Below are positions 1-12,514 of a stretch of DNA of 64,000 nucleotides, in pieces. The translations under genes and the position numbers were made by a program. Position 1 is the first letter of the stretch, and each line of letters starts with the position of its first letter. The stretch comes from CAVPJW01 sp963705525 (GTDB lineage: Bacteria; Acidobacteriota; Vicinamibacteria; Vicinamibacterales; CAVPJW01). The notes under the pieces are model-generated. The model was not told the DNA's origin and did no database searches. It worked only from the letters and a program-made list of their open reading frames with translations. The stretch spans positions 558,001 through 622,000 of the forward strand of contig CAVPJW010000002.1 in the NCBI GenBank assembly GCA_963705525.1. Direction: 5' to 3'.

Positions 1-234
1 GGGATCGGCGATCTGCCGGAGTCGCTCCGTCAGGATTCAAGCGCGTTGGCGGATTTCGTGATTCCGCCACACCGCACCCTGGCCGAGATCGAGCGCATGG
101 CCATCCTGCAGACGCTGCAGCGCACCAACTGGAACAAACAGGAAGCGGCCGCGATTCTCGGACTCTATCGCCCGACGCTGTACAGCAAGATGCGGAAACA
201 CGACATCCAGGATCTAGGGAAGAGCGGGCGATAG
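1..234 (+). CDS. Sigma-54-dependent response regulator, C-terminal end (partial)
   Basis: The reading frame is open from the first base, so the gene begins outside the window. The visible 77 residues begin with GDLPESLR, a phrase usual at the end of the AAA+ module of NtrC-type activators. They end in a Fis-type helix-turn-helix (about residues 35-70), in which NWNKQEAAAILGLYRPTLYSK gives the two helices. The family binds DNA upstream of sigma-54 promoters and remodels the polymerase by ATP hydrolysis. The receiver and ATPase domains are not visible, so the signal sensed is unknown. The stop lies 20 bases before the next gene, and the two may be co-transcribed. Confidence 0.8.
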   Translation, partial: GIGDLPESLRQDSSALADFVIPPHRTLAEIERMAILQTLQRTNWNKQEAAAILGLYRPTLYSKMRKHDIQDLGKSGR

Positions 235-254
235 GATCGGACTGGGAGGTTGTT

Positions 255-533
255 GTGAACGAACGTACGCGAACGGCTCTGGCTGTGTTTGCTGGCGCGG
301 CCGTCGGTGGCGTGGTCGGATACATCTTGTTCACCGACCAGGGCCGGCGACTACGTCAGCGGTACGAGCCCGTGGTCGGCGACATCGTCCGCGAGATGGG
401 TGGCGTGGCCGGCACCGTGTCGGTCATGCGTGTCCTGGCGACCGAGGGAAAGCGCGTCTGGGACCAGCTGGCGCCGCCGCAGCCGACGGCCCGAGAATGG
501 AACGCCCCCATCCGCCAGCAGAGTCCCTTCTAG
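255..533 (+). CDS. YtxH-like small membrane protein
   Basis: This 92-residue protein starts with GTG at 255, preceded by a GGGAGG stretch at about the right distance. Residues 7-27 form one hydrophobic, Gly/Ala-rich helix (AVFAGAAVGGVVGYILF), followed by a basic amphipathic helix. This is the layout of the YtxH family of small envelope proteins, whose biochemical role is not established. It sits just upstream of the YihY/BrkB-like gene. The family call rests on architecture, not on a diagnostic motif. Confidence 0.6.
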   Translation: MNERTRTALAVFAGAAVGGVVGYILFTDQGRRLRQRYEPVVGDIVREMGGVAGTVSVMRVLATEGKRVWDQLAPPQPTAREWNAPIRQQSPF

Positions 534-540
534 CGAGCGT

Positions 541-1470
541 GTGGCCGGTGTGACGCTGGATCGTCCGGATCCTGCCGCCGTCGATCGGGCCGGCGTGGCT
601 GCCGAACCAGGCCTCGATCTCCGTATCCGGCGGCTCGGCCGATGGGCGCTGGTGGCCGCCTGGCACGGGCTCGTCCGTTTCTACACCAGCGACAACCTCA
701 CGTACGCCGCCTCCATTTCGTTCTACGCGCTCTTATCGCTCTTCCCGTTTCTGCTGCTCGCCATGTCGGTGCTCGGGACGGTGACGGCCGACGAGGCCGA
801 CCGCGCGCGCGTGCTGACGTTCATCTTTCACTACTTCCCGACACAGTTCGGCTTTCTGACCAGGCAACTCGATGCGTTCCGCCAGACGCGCGTGGAGATC
901 GGTGTCGTCGGCGCGGTATCGCTGATCTGGGCGGCGCTTGGCGTCTTTGGCGCCGTCAGCACGGCCGTCAACCATGCGTGGGGCGTCGAAAAGCCTCGCA
1001 GCTTCCTCGGGCACAAACTGTTCTCTTTCCTCATGCTCCTGGCCGCCGGCGGCATTCTGGTGATCGCCCTCCTGCTCGTCAGCGCGGCGCAATTGGCCCA
1101 CGCCTCCTGGTTCAACGAGATCATGTATCGCTTCCCTGTGCTGGCGATCGTCCAGACGATCGCCGTCGGGTACGCGCCGACGCTTCTGCTCATCGCGGTG
1201 CTCGGACTGGTGTATTACTTCGTCCCGAACGCCAAGGTCCGGTTCTCAGACGTGTGGCTCGGCGCGATCATCTCCGGGCTGGCCTGGCGCGTCGCGACCT
1301 GGGGATTTTCCTGGTACGTGAGGGACATGTCGCGGGTCCGGATGGTTCACGGCTCGATCTCGGCGGTCGTCATGTTCCTCCTCTGGGTCTACCTCTCAGC
1401 CGTGATTCTCTTGTACGGCGTTGAGTTCACCGCCGCGTTCGGTCTGCTGCGGCAGAAGGACCGTCAATAG
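541..1470 (+). CDS. YihY/BrkB family inner-membrane protein (UPF0761)
   Basis: The protein is about 309 residues, counted from GTG at 541; GTG at 550 is equally possible. The frame stays open further upstream, but that part runs through the preceding gene and looks like non-protein sequence. It has about six hydrophobic helices. The typical BrkB opening is visible: a WHGLVRFYTSDNLTYAASISFYALLSLFPF-type region in which an amphipathic helix leads into the first membrane segment (about residues 36-75). The family was once linked to RNase BN, but that was withdrawn; a transport or envelope role is assumed. The gene ends 5 bases before the sugar kinase. Confidence 0.85.
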   Translation: MAGVTLDRPDPAAVDRAGVAAEPGLDLRIRRLGRWALVAAWHGLVRFYTSDNLTYAASISFYALLSLFPFLLLAMSVLGTVTADEADRARVLTFIFHYFPTQFGFLTRQLDAFRQTRVEIGVVGAVSLIWAALGVFGAVSTAVNHAWGVEKPRSFLGHKLFSFLMLLAAGGILVIALLLVSAAQLAHASWFNEIMYRFPVLAIVQTIAVGYAPTLLLIAVLGLVYYFVPNAKVRFSDVWLGAIISGLAWRVATWGFSWYVRDMSRVRMVHGSISAVVMFLLWVYLSAVILLYGVEFTAAFGLLRQKDRQ

Positions 1471-1475
1471 GGAGC

Positions 1476-2381
1476 ATGCGCATCGGCGTAGACCTCGGTG
1501 GAACAAAGATCGAGGCGATCGCGCTCGATACCGACGGAACTGAGCTCCTCCGTCGTCGAGTGCCGACTCCTCGCGGTGATTACGACGCCACGATTCGCGC
1601 GATCGTTGCGCTCGTGGATGCCTTCGAACAACAGTTGGGCCGCAGGGGGAGCATCGGCATCGGCATTCCCGGGACCATCTCGCCTTCGACGGCGCTTGTG
1701 AAGAACGCCAATTCGGTGTGGCTCAATCGGCGGCCGCTGTCCAAGGACTTGACCGATGCGCTTCGGCGACCGGTCCGCCTTGCCAACGACGCAAACTGCT
1801 TTGCGCTGTCCGAGGCAACCGACGGCGCGGCGGCGGGAGCCGGCGTCGTCTTCGGTGTGATCATCGGGACCGGAACCGGCGGTGGAATCGTGGTGCACGG
1901 CCGGGTTCTGACAGGACCAAATGCCGTTGCGGGCGAGTGGGGACACAATCCTCTTCCGTGGCCATCTCCGGAAGAATTGCCGGGCCCGCCGTGTTATTGC
2001 GGCAAGAAGGGATGTGTCGAAACGTTTTTGTCCGGGCCCGGCCTGGCCCGTGACTACCGCGGGGCGGATTCGGACGCGGCGGACGCCGAGGAGATCGTCG
2101 CTCGTGCGCTCCGGGGCGATCGCGCCGCGGAGTCTGCGCTGGATCGATACGAGCACCGCATGGCTCGGGCACTGGCAAGCCTGATCAATGTGCTCGACCC
2201 TGATGTCATCGTCCTGGGCGGCGGCATGTCGAAGATCGAACGGTTGTACGAGCGCGTGCCCCGCATCTGGTCCCGATTCGTGTTTTCAGACGAGGTCGCG
2301 ACCGCTCTTGTGCGCGCCAGGCATGGAGACTCGAGCGGCGTCAGGGGCGCCGCCTGGCTGTGGCCGCCAGCGACGCCTTGA
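1476..2381 (+). CDS. mak: ROK-family fructokinase / manno(fructo)kinase
   Basis: This 301-residue cytoplasmic sugar kinase is collinear over its full length with E. coli Mak as I remember it. It would phosphorylate fructose or a related hexose with ATP. Visible features are the phosphate-binding DLGGTK at 6-11, a conserved GIPGTISP turn at 63-70, the catalytic Asp in LANDAN (D105), the second phosphate loop IIGTGTGGG, and the ROK zinc site made by H157 in GEWGHNPLPW and Cys173, Cys175 and Cys180. It ends with the typical GDSSGVRGAAWLWP. ATG at 1476 follows the BrkB-like gene by 5 bases, so coupled translation is likely. Which hexose is preferred cannot be read from the sequence. Confidence 0.9.
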   Translation: MRIGVDLGGTKIEAIALDTDGTELLRRRVPTPRGDYDATIRAIVALVDAFEQQLGRRGSIGIGIPGTISPSTALVKNANSVWLNRRPLSKDLTDALRRPVRLANDANCFALSEATDGAAAGAGVVFGVIIGTGTGGGIVVHGRVLTGPNAVAGEWGHNPLPWPSPEELPGPPCYCGKKGCVETFLSGPGLARDYRGADSDAADAEEIVARALRGDRAAESALDRYEHRMARALASLINVLDPDVIVLGGGMSKIERLYERVPRIWSRFVFSDEVATALVRARHGDSSGVRGAAWLWPPATP

Positions 2382-2439
2382 CGCTCGTCGGCGCGCGGCG
2401 TACAAAGGATCTCTCCTGAGGTCGTGACGCTTTTCCTGA

Positions 2440-5352
2440 TTGCCTGACGTGACTTCCACATACGAAGGTCGCGCGCGAGCGGGCTCGCACCGTATTGCGC
2501 CGTTGCTGATTGCCGCGTTCGCCGCGCTCCTCCTGAACTCCGCCTACCTCGCCGCGTACGCGACGCCGTCGCTTTTCTACTTTGCGAATATCGGCGGGCA
2601 CGTGGTCCTCGGATTGCTCCTTGCGATCGGCTTCATCTGGTGTCTGGCGCGATATGCCGGGCCAGGGAAGCGAGCGCTGATCCTTGCCGCAGTCCCGGTT
2701 CTCGCAGGTGCAGGTTTTGGCATTGCGATTCTCTATTGGGGCGGGACGCGACCCTATCGGTGGCTCGTGAACTGGCATGTTGGGCTGAGCGTTGTCGGCA
2801 CACTCGCGGTTGCCGCCTTTCTCGCAAAAGTACTGTCTCCAACGCTTTCATCACGACAGAGACGACAGATCGGTGTGGTGGGTGCAATTGTCGGGATAGC
2901 GGCCGCCCTTGCCGTAGTGGCGGCATACAGGCACGAGTCGATCCGGCGTTCGGCGTATCGCATTGTGAACCCTCGGACCGTGCCCCTCACGATGGACCAG
3001 GAGGGCGCTGGGCCCAGCAGTCCGTTCTTCCCGTCGTCAGCCGACACCGATGTCGGCAAGATCATTCCCGCCAACTTCTTCATGACGAGCGCGTCGTGCG
3101 GTCGCTGCCATCAGGACGTTTATCGCCAGTGGGAATCGTCCACGCACCACCTGTCCTCGTTCAACAACCAGTGGTATCGCAAGTCCATCGAGTACATGCA
3201 GGACGTGGTCGGCACGAAGCCCTCGAAATGGTGCGCGGGCTGCCACGACCATGCGGTGTTCTTCAACGGGCGCTTCGACAAGCCAATCAGGGAACAGATC
3301 GAGACGCCGGAAGCGCAGGCCGGCCTGGGGTGCACGTCCTGCCATGCCATTACGAACGTCCGCAGCACGATGGGCCAGGGGGACTTCGTCGTGGAATATC
3401 CTCCGCTCCACGACCTGGCAACCAGCGACGCGCCGTGGCTGCGATATGTTCACGACAAGCTGCTTGAAATCGATCCGCAGCCCCATCGCGAGACCTTCCT
3501 GAAGCCGTTCCATCGCGAGCAGACGCCCGAGTTCTGCTCGAGCTGTCACAAGGTCCACCTGGACGTCCCGGTGAACGGCTACCGCTGGTTCCGCGGCTTC
3601 AACGACTACGACAACTGGCAGGCCTCGGCAGTATCGGGAGAGGGTGCGCGTTCCTTCTACTATCCGCCGAAGCCCCAGAAGTGCGCCGATTGCCACATGC
3701 CCCTGGTGCGGTCCACCGATCCGGCGGCGAAGAATGGCCTGATTCGTTCGCATCGGTTTGCGGCGGCCAATACGGCGCTGCCGTTCGTCAATGGCGACAC
3801 GGAGCAGTTGAAGGCAGTCCAGGACTTCCTCCGCGATGGACAAATCTCGGTGGACATCTTCGGGCTGGTCCGCACGAGCGACCAGCCAGCACCCGGCGCC
3901 GTCGGTCGCCCGATCAGCGGCGAACCGCGGCTGTCGAGCACGTTTGGCGTCGGCGAAGAGTCGATGAATTTCGGTGCTCCAATCGCGTACTTCACGCCTC
4001 CATCGGAGGTCGAAGCACCGCTCGACCAGATTGACGCAGCGGTGCGCCCAGGTGAATCGGTGCGCCTCGAGGTCGTGGTCCGAACCCGCAAGGTCGGCCA
4101 CTTTTTTCCAGGCGGGACGGTCGATGCCTTCGACGTCTGGGTCGAACTCGAGGCGCTTGACGATGAGGGGCGCCCGATCTTCCACAGTGGAAGCGTTGAG
4201 GAGGGCGGTAAAGGCCCAGTTGAACCAGGCGCGCATTTCTACAGAAACCTGCTCCTCGATGAGCACGGCAATCCGATCAACAAGCGGAATGCATGGGCCG
4301 CGCGCTCCGTCGCGTACGTGCGGCTGATTCCTCCGGGCGCTGCCGACACCGTGCACTATCGTTTGAAGATTCCAGACGGCGCTCGCGGACCAATTCACCT
4401 GAGGGCCAAGGTGAATTACAGAAAGTTTGCCTGGTGGAACACGCAGTGGGCATACGCCGGGATTCGCGATCCGGCCGTTCCAACCTTCGCGATGGGTCCG
4501 GGGCATGACGATGGGCCGTGGGTGTTTGCTGGAGACACGTCGCGGGTGTCCGGAGGAACCAAGGCGGTGCCGGACATTCCGATCACGGTGATGGCTCAAA
4601 GTGAAGCGACCCTGCGCGTGGCGTCAGAGGCGGAGCCCGAGTCGCTGACGTCCCGCACCGTCGATGCCGCCGTGCGTGAGCGCTGGAACGATTACGGGAT
4701 CGGGCTCTTCCTGCAGGGCGACCTCAAGGGAGCGGAGGCGGCCTTCACGAAGGTGACGGAGATCGAACCAACCTATGCAGACGGGTGGGTCAATATCGGC
4801 CGCGTGCACGTCCAGGAAGGGAACATGGCCGAAGCCGAGCGAGTTCTCGAGCGCGCGCTGCAGATCGATCGATCGCTGGCACGCGCGCATTTCTTTCTCG
4901 CCATGGCGCTGAAGGCCCTTGGACGTTACGACGAGGCGCTCGAGCATCTGCGCGTCGCTGCCGGTCAGTATCCGCGCGACCGCGTCGTGCGCAACCAGCT
5001 CGGACGCGTGCTGTTCCTGAAGCGCCAGTTCCGCGAGGCTGTCGCGGAGTTTGATGCCGTGCTCGCCATCGATCCTGAGGACCTCCAAGCCCACTACAGC
5101 CTGATGCTCTGCTATCAGGGGCTCGGCGATCGGGCCCGCGCGGCGACGGAACAGACGCTCTATGCGAGGTTCAAGGCCGACGAGTCTTCGCAGGCCATCA
5201 CCGGACCCTATCGCCAGCTCCACCCGGATGACAACAATGAACGGCAGCAGATACACGAGCATCGGTCTGCGGATGTCGCGACCCGGCCTCGCGCGGCAGC
5301 ACCGACATACACTCGTAAGATCCAATCGACGCCGACGCCGGCTCTGCCCTGA
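2440..5352 (+). CDS. Membrane-anchored pentahaem cytochrome c with C-terminal TPR repeats
   Basis: The protein has 970 residues if the TTG at 2440 is used; GTG at 2449 is an alternative. There are about five N-terminal membrane helices (roughly 18-40, 48-70, 78-100, 110-130, 144-163), with His54 and His113 inside helices as possible haem b ligands. A periplasmic part follows with five CxxCH motifs starting at C220, C265, C298, C366 and C415. The fold resembles the cytochrome c554/NapC-NrfH-like multihaem families. A beta-sandwich-like stretch (about 500-720) is followed by TPR repeats (about 740-930). The role is presumably electron transfer at the outer face of the inner membrane, with the TPRs docking a partner. 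The two propeller proteins downstream are likely partners. Confidence 0.8.
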   Translation: MPDVTSTYEGRARAGSHRIAPLLIAAFAALLLNSAYLAAYATPSLFYFANIGGHVVLGLLLAIGFIWCLARYAGPGKRALILAAVPVLAGAGFGIAILYWGGTRPYRWLVNWHVGLSVVGTLAVAAFLAKVLSPTLSSRQRRQIGVVGAIVGIAAALAVVAAYRHESIRRSAYRIVNPRTVPLTMDQEGAGPSSPFFPSSADTDVGKIIPANFFMTSASCGRCHQDVYRQWESSTHHLSSFNNQWYRKSIEYMQDVVGTKPSKWCAGCHDHAVFFNGRFDKPIREQIETPEAQAGLGCTSCHAITNVRSTMGQGDFVVEYPPLHDLATSDAPWLRYVHDKLLEIDPQPHRETFLKPFHREQTPEFCSSCHKVHLDVPVNGYRWFRGFNDYDNWQASAVSGEGARSFYYPPKPQKCADCHMPLVRSTDPAAKNGLIRSHRFAAANTALPFVNGDTEQLKAVQDFLRDGQISVDIFGLVRTSDQPAPGAVGRPISGEPRLSSTFGVGEESMNFGAPIAYFTPPSEVEAPLDQIDAAVRPGESVRLEVVVRTRKVGHFFPGGTVDAFDVWVELEALDDEGRPIFHSGSVEEGGKGPVEPGAHFYRNLLLDEHGNPINKRNAWAARSVAYVRLIPPGAADTVHYRLKIPDGARGPIHLRAKVNYRKFAWWNTQWAYAGIRDPAVPTFAMGPGHDDGPWVFAGDTSRVSGGTKAVPDIPITVMAQSEATLRVASEAEPESLTSRTVDAAVRERWNDYGIGLFLQGDLKGAEAAFTKVTEIEPTYADGWVNIGRVHVQEGNMAEAERVLERALQIDRSLARAHFFLAMALKALGRYDEALEHLRVAAGQYPRDRVVRNQLGRVLFLKRQFREAVAEFDAVLAIDPEDLQAHYSLMLCYQGLGDRARAATEQTLYARFKADESSQAITGPYRQLHPDDNNERQQIHEHRSADVATRPRAAAPTYTRKIQSTPTPALP

Positions 5353-5378
5353 CGGCGAGCGCGTTTCCAGGTTTCGCG

Positions 5379-7069
5379 ATGCTCAGGCCAGTTCATCTGA
5401 TCGGTTCGTGTCTCGTGAGCGCGTGCTTCGGCGTGCTCCTGCTCGGTCAGGGGAAGCTGACTTCGACGGGCGGTTTTTCCGACGTGACGGCTGGTGCTGG
5501 CATTCGCTTTCGCCACAACAGCGGTGCCTTCGGCAAGAAGTACCTTCCCGAAACGATGGGATCGGGCTGCGCCTTCGTTGACGTCGACGGCGATGGGTGG
5601 CAGGACATCGTCCTGGTCAATTCGATGAACTGGCCAGGCCGGCCCGGTGCGAAATCGTACATGGCGCTCTATCACAACAATCGGAACGGAACCTTCACCG
5701 ACGTGACGCGCGAGGCCGGGCTCGCCATCGAGCTTTATGGGCTCGGCATCACGGCGGGCGACTACGACAATGACGGCGATATCGACCTCTACATCACCAC
5801 CCTGGGCCCGAATAAGCTCTTTCAGAATACCGGCGCAGGCACGTTCGTTGACGTGACGGCGAAGGCCCGCGTGGCCGATGCAGGATTTTCCACGAGCGCG
5901 GCATGGTTCGATTACGACCGCGATGGCCGCCTCGATCTCTTCGTGGCCAACTACGTCACGTGGTCGATCGACAAGGATCTGTTCTGCACGCTCGACGGCA
6001 AGACCAAGTCGTACTGCACTCCCGAGTCCTACGCCGGCGCGAGCCCGACGCTATACAGAAACAGAGGCGACGGAACGTTCGAGGACGTCACGCGGCGCGG
6101 CGGGATGTTCGACCCGTCGTCGAAGTCGCTCGGCGTCGCAATCTTCGACCACAACAACGACGGCTGGCCCGATGTCTTCGTGGCCAACGATACGCAGCCC
6201 AACCGCCTGTTCGAGAACCGTCGCGACGGCACATTCCTGGACGTGGGCACGACGGCTGGTGTCGCGTTCAATGAGGCCGGAGTGGCCAGGGCCGGCATGG
6301 GAGTCGATGCGGCTGACTACGATGGCTCAGGACGCCAGAGTCTCGTCATCGGGAACTTCTCCAACGAGATGATGGCGCTCTACAGCAATGAGGGAAACGG
6401 TCTGTTCATCGATGAGGCCCCGACGTCTACGATCGGCAAGGCTTCCCTTTTGACGCTGACATTCGGTTGTTTCTTCTTCGACTACGATCTCGATGGCATG
6501 CCGGACATCTTTGCGGCCAATGGGCACGTGGCCGATGACATCAACCGCGTCCAGCCGAAAGTGACCTATGCTCAATCCCCGCATCTCTTCCGTAATCTCG
6601 GATCCAAGAAGTTCGATGAGATCTCGGCTTCTCTCGGTCCGGCATTCCGACAGCCCGTCGTCGGCAGGGGAGCCGCGTACGGCGACTATGACAATGATGG
6701 CGACCTCGATCTCTTGATCACAACCAACAATGGACCGGCCCGGTTGTTCAGGAACGACGCCCGTCAGACCAACAAGAGGCTGCGAGTGACGCTCGTCGGG
6801 AGCCAGTCGAACCGAAGCGGCATCGGCGCGACCGTCCGTCTCATCCTGAAAGGCGGCCGGCAGGTGTGGACGACGGTCCATACCGGTTCCAGCTATTGCT
6901 CGCAGAGCGAGCTGCCTGTCACATTGGGGGCGGGTCAAGCGGGTGAAATCCAATCGCTCGAGGTCGTGTGGCCCGGCGGACGGAATGAATCGATTTCGGG
7001 CGCCGCGCTCGACGAATCGATCACCATCCAGGAAGGGCGCGGCATCGTCGCGAGGACTCGGTTCGCGCA

Positions 7070-7073
<4 letters not shown>
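5379..7073 (+). CDS. Exported CRTAC1-like FG-GAP propeller protein with ASPIC/UnbV domain
   Basis: The protein has 564 residues with an N-terminal signal peptide (about 1-25). At least seven FG-GAP/VCBS repeats carry calcium-binding DxDxDG loops, for example VDVDGDGWQDIVL, DYDNDGDIDLYI and DYDNDGDLDLLI. They form a predicted seven-bladed propeller over about residues 55-460. An ASPIC/UnbV domain follows (about 467-533, with SNRSGIGATV and LEVVWPGG). The family is extracellular or periplasmic and found next to cytochromes and TPR proteins in Acidobacteriota, but no reaction is known. The stop overlaps the next start in ATGA, so the two are translationally coupled. Confidence 0.87.
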
Positions 7074-10590
<3,517 letters not shown>

Positions 10591-10594
<4 letters not shown>

Positions 10595-11637
10595 CGCCCA
10601 TCAGATATTCGGTCGCGCTGTGTCAGACGGATTTCCAAAACGCCGTTGATCGCGACGAGATGCGCGCCAACACCGATCGCATGCTCGCGATGATCGATGC
10701 GGCGGTCGCCGGCAGCGCGGCCTTTCTCCCGGTCCGGCTCGTCGCGTTCCCGGAGTTTGCGCACGCGGCGCCGGTTTACCACACGATCGGCGAACTGGTC
10801 GATCGACTCGCGGTGCCCGTCCCCAACGACCACACGGATCGGCTGGAACAGAAGGCCCGCGAGCACGATCTCTACATTCAAAGCGGAACGATGCTCGAAA
10901 GCGATCCAAGGTGGCCCGGCGCGGTGTTCAACACCTCGTGTCTGGTCGGCCCGCGCGGAATCCTCTACAAGTACCGGAAGGTGAATCCCTGGATTCCTTA
11001 CGAACTGCACAGCAGCCCCCACGATCTCGAGGGTTATGACGAGCCGCTGTTTCCGGTGGCCGACACGCCGATTGGGCGCATCGGGTGTGCCATCTGCTAC
11101 GACTGGCTCTTCCCGGAAGCCATTCGGCAGCTGGTGGCGAACGGCGCCGAGGTATTGGTACGCGTGTCGGCGTACATGGATCCATGGGGTACGACAGAGC
11201 CGATGAACTGGTGGACGCTGGTTAATCGCTGCCGTGCCCTCGAGAACGTCGCGTATGTCGCGGCAGTCAATCAGGGAGCCAGCCTTCGTCACTACCCGCC
11301 ATACTCCTGGCCGGGAGGGAGCCAGGTTGTCGATTTCGACGGCAGGATTCTGGCTGAGGCGTCACCTGGCCCAGGAGAGCGGATCGTTGTCGCGCCGATC
11401 GACGTGACCGCCGTGCGCCACGAGCGCGCGACGCGGCTCGGCCACCACATGCCCGCCCATCTGAGGACCGAAGCCTATCCTGTGTATCGGGAGCCACAGT
11501 ACGGATCGAAATCGGACGACCAGGGCACCGGTCCCTCCTACCAGCGGAACGTCGAGCTCATCGAGCGCGCGAAGGATTTGTTCGGCTCGCGCTCCCAGGA
11601 AGTCGGGGAGCTGGTGTTTCAGAGAGACGACAACTGA
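10591..11637 (+). CDS. Carbon-nitrogen hydrolase (nitrilase superfamily)
   Basis: This 348-residue cytoplasmic enzyme has no signal peptide. The Glu-Lys-Cys triad of the superfamily is intact: E55 in AFPEF, K130 in YRKVNPW and C169 in CAICYD. Members cleave non-peptide C-N bonds in amides, nitriles or carbamoyl compounds. The length and the YRKVNPWIP phrase suit an amidase-type branch (aliphatic amidase or N-carbamoyl hydrolase) rather than a true nitrilase, but the substrate cannot be fixed. ATG at 10591 overlaps the previous stop (ATGA), so this cytoplasmic enzyme is coupled to an exported propeller protein. Its end overlaps the converging small gene by 19 bases. Confidence 0.87.
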
Positions 11638-11855
11638 TCGTCGATCGCCTGGATGGTTTGCTGCAGCAGCGCGCGATGAGCGGGCCGCGCGGCCACGGAG
11701 AGGTCGGCAGTCGCTCGCGCCTTGGCGAGCTCGAGGGTACGACGGCGCGCCAGCCGCGCACGTTCCTCCTCTGAGAGATCGCGACCCGTCGCGGTTCCGC
11801 GTCTGGCCTCGTCCTGTTGCGATTCAACGGACTTGCTTTCCCAGCCTCTTGCCAT
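11619..11855 (-). CDS. Small charged hypothetical protein
   Basis: This 78-residue protein is rich in Arg, Glu and Ala and predicted almost entirely helical, with no membrane segment. ATG at 11855 has a well-placed GAGGTG just upstream, which supports it as a real gene. It lies 6 bases downstream of the PfpI-like gene on the same strand, so a two-gene unit is likely. I recognise no family. The pattern RDLSEEERARLARRR suggests nucleic-acid or protein binding, but this is only composition. Confidence 0.55.
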   Translation of the reverse strand: MARGWESKSVESQQDEARRGTATGRDLSEEERARLARRRTLELAKARATADLSVAARPAHRALLQQTIQAIDDQLSSL

Positions 11856-11861
11856 TGCACC

Positions 11862-12419
11862 TCAGGTCGTTGACGTGGGCGGTGGCTGCAGCGCCCGGAT
11901 TATGGCCTCGCTGAATGCCGGCACGTCGTCGGGCTTGCGCGACGTAATCAGGTTGCCGTCCTGAACGACCGGCTTGTCCACGTAGAGGCCTCCCGCGTTA
12001 ATCACGTCGATGGCAATCGATGGCCAGCAGGTGAGTGTCCGGCCCTTCAGGACGTTGGCAGAAATGAGCATCTGGGGGCCGTGACAGATCGCCGCGACGA
12101 CCTTCCCTGCTTCGGCCGCCTCGCGGATGAGATCGACCATCGCGTGTCGCAGCCGCATCCGATCGGGGGCGTAGCCACCGGGAATGACAATGGCGTCGAA
12201 ATCGGCGATGCGGGCAGCTCCTGCCGCGAGGGCGGATCTGACGACGGTTCCCTGCTTCCCCCGAAGTTCTGTACCGAGGGTGGGTCCGACGATCGTGACC
12301 GCTGCGCCGGCGTCCGTGAGAGCCTGGACGGATCCGGTGAGCTCGCGATCGTCGAACTCCTGCTCGGCGAGCATCGCGACGCGCTTGCCGCTCAGTGGCC
12401 GTGATCCCGAGTCGGGCAT
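11862..12419 (-). CDS. DJ-1/PfpI family protein (class-I glutamine amidotransferase-like)
   Basis: The protein has 185 residues, the usual PfpI/YhbO length. The nucleophile elbow is AICHGPQ with Cys112 and His113. An acidic residue at EFDD (E21) sits where the family places its catalytic Glu, and IPGGYAPDRMR matches the conserved loop. Relatives act as proteases, as glyoxalase III or as stress-induced deglycase-like proteins; the specific activity here is open. Translation starts at ATG 12419. It diverges from the DUF255 gene, with about 95 bases between the two starts. Confidence 0.87.
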   Translation of the reverse strand: MPDSGSRPLSGKRVAMLAEQEFDDRELTGSVQALTDAGAAVTIVGPTLGTELRGKQGTVVRSALAAGAARIADFDAIVIPGGYAPDRMRLRHAMVDLIREAAEAGKVVAAICHGPQMLISANVLKGRTLTCWPSIAIDVINAGGLYVDKPVVQDGNLITSRKPDDVPAFSEAIIRALQPPPTSTT

Positions 12420-12502
12420 CCGCGCCTCCCAGACGAATTGTACAACACGGCTTCAGGGCTCATGGACCCGCGGATGCGATCGAGGGAACACCGAACGCCG
12501 AC

Positions 12503-12508
12503 TATAAT
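12503..12508 (+). promoter_or_regulatory. Consensus -10 box immediately before the DUF255 gene
   Basis: A perfect TATAAT stands in very GC-rich DNA, and only 6 bases separate it from the ATG at 12515. With normal spacing, transcription would begin at or next to the ATG, giving a leaderless mRNA. No Shine-Dalgarno sequence fits in the gap. No clear -35 box is visible 16-18 bases upstream. Confidence 0.5.
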
Positions 12509-12514
12509 CGCGTC

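Noticed and set aside
3037..4599. Long open frame on the minus strand opposite the pentahaem cytochrome
   Set aside because: It is a shadow of the real gene: no start signal, no known domain, and the opposite frame has five CxxCH motifs and TPRs.
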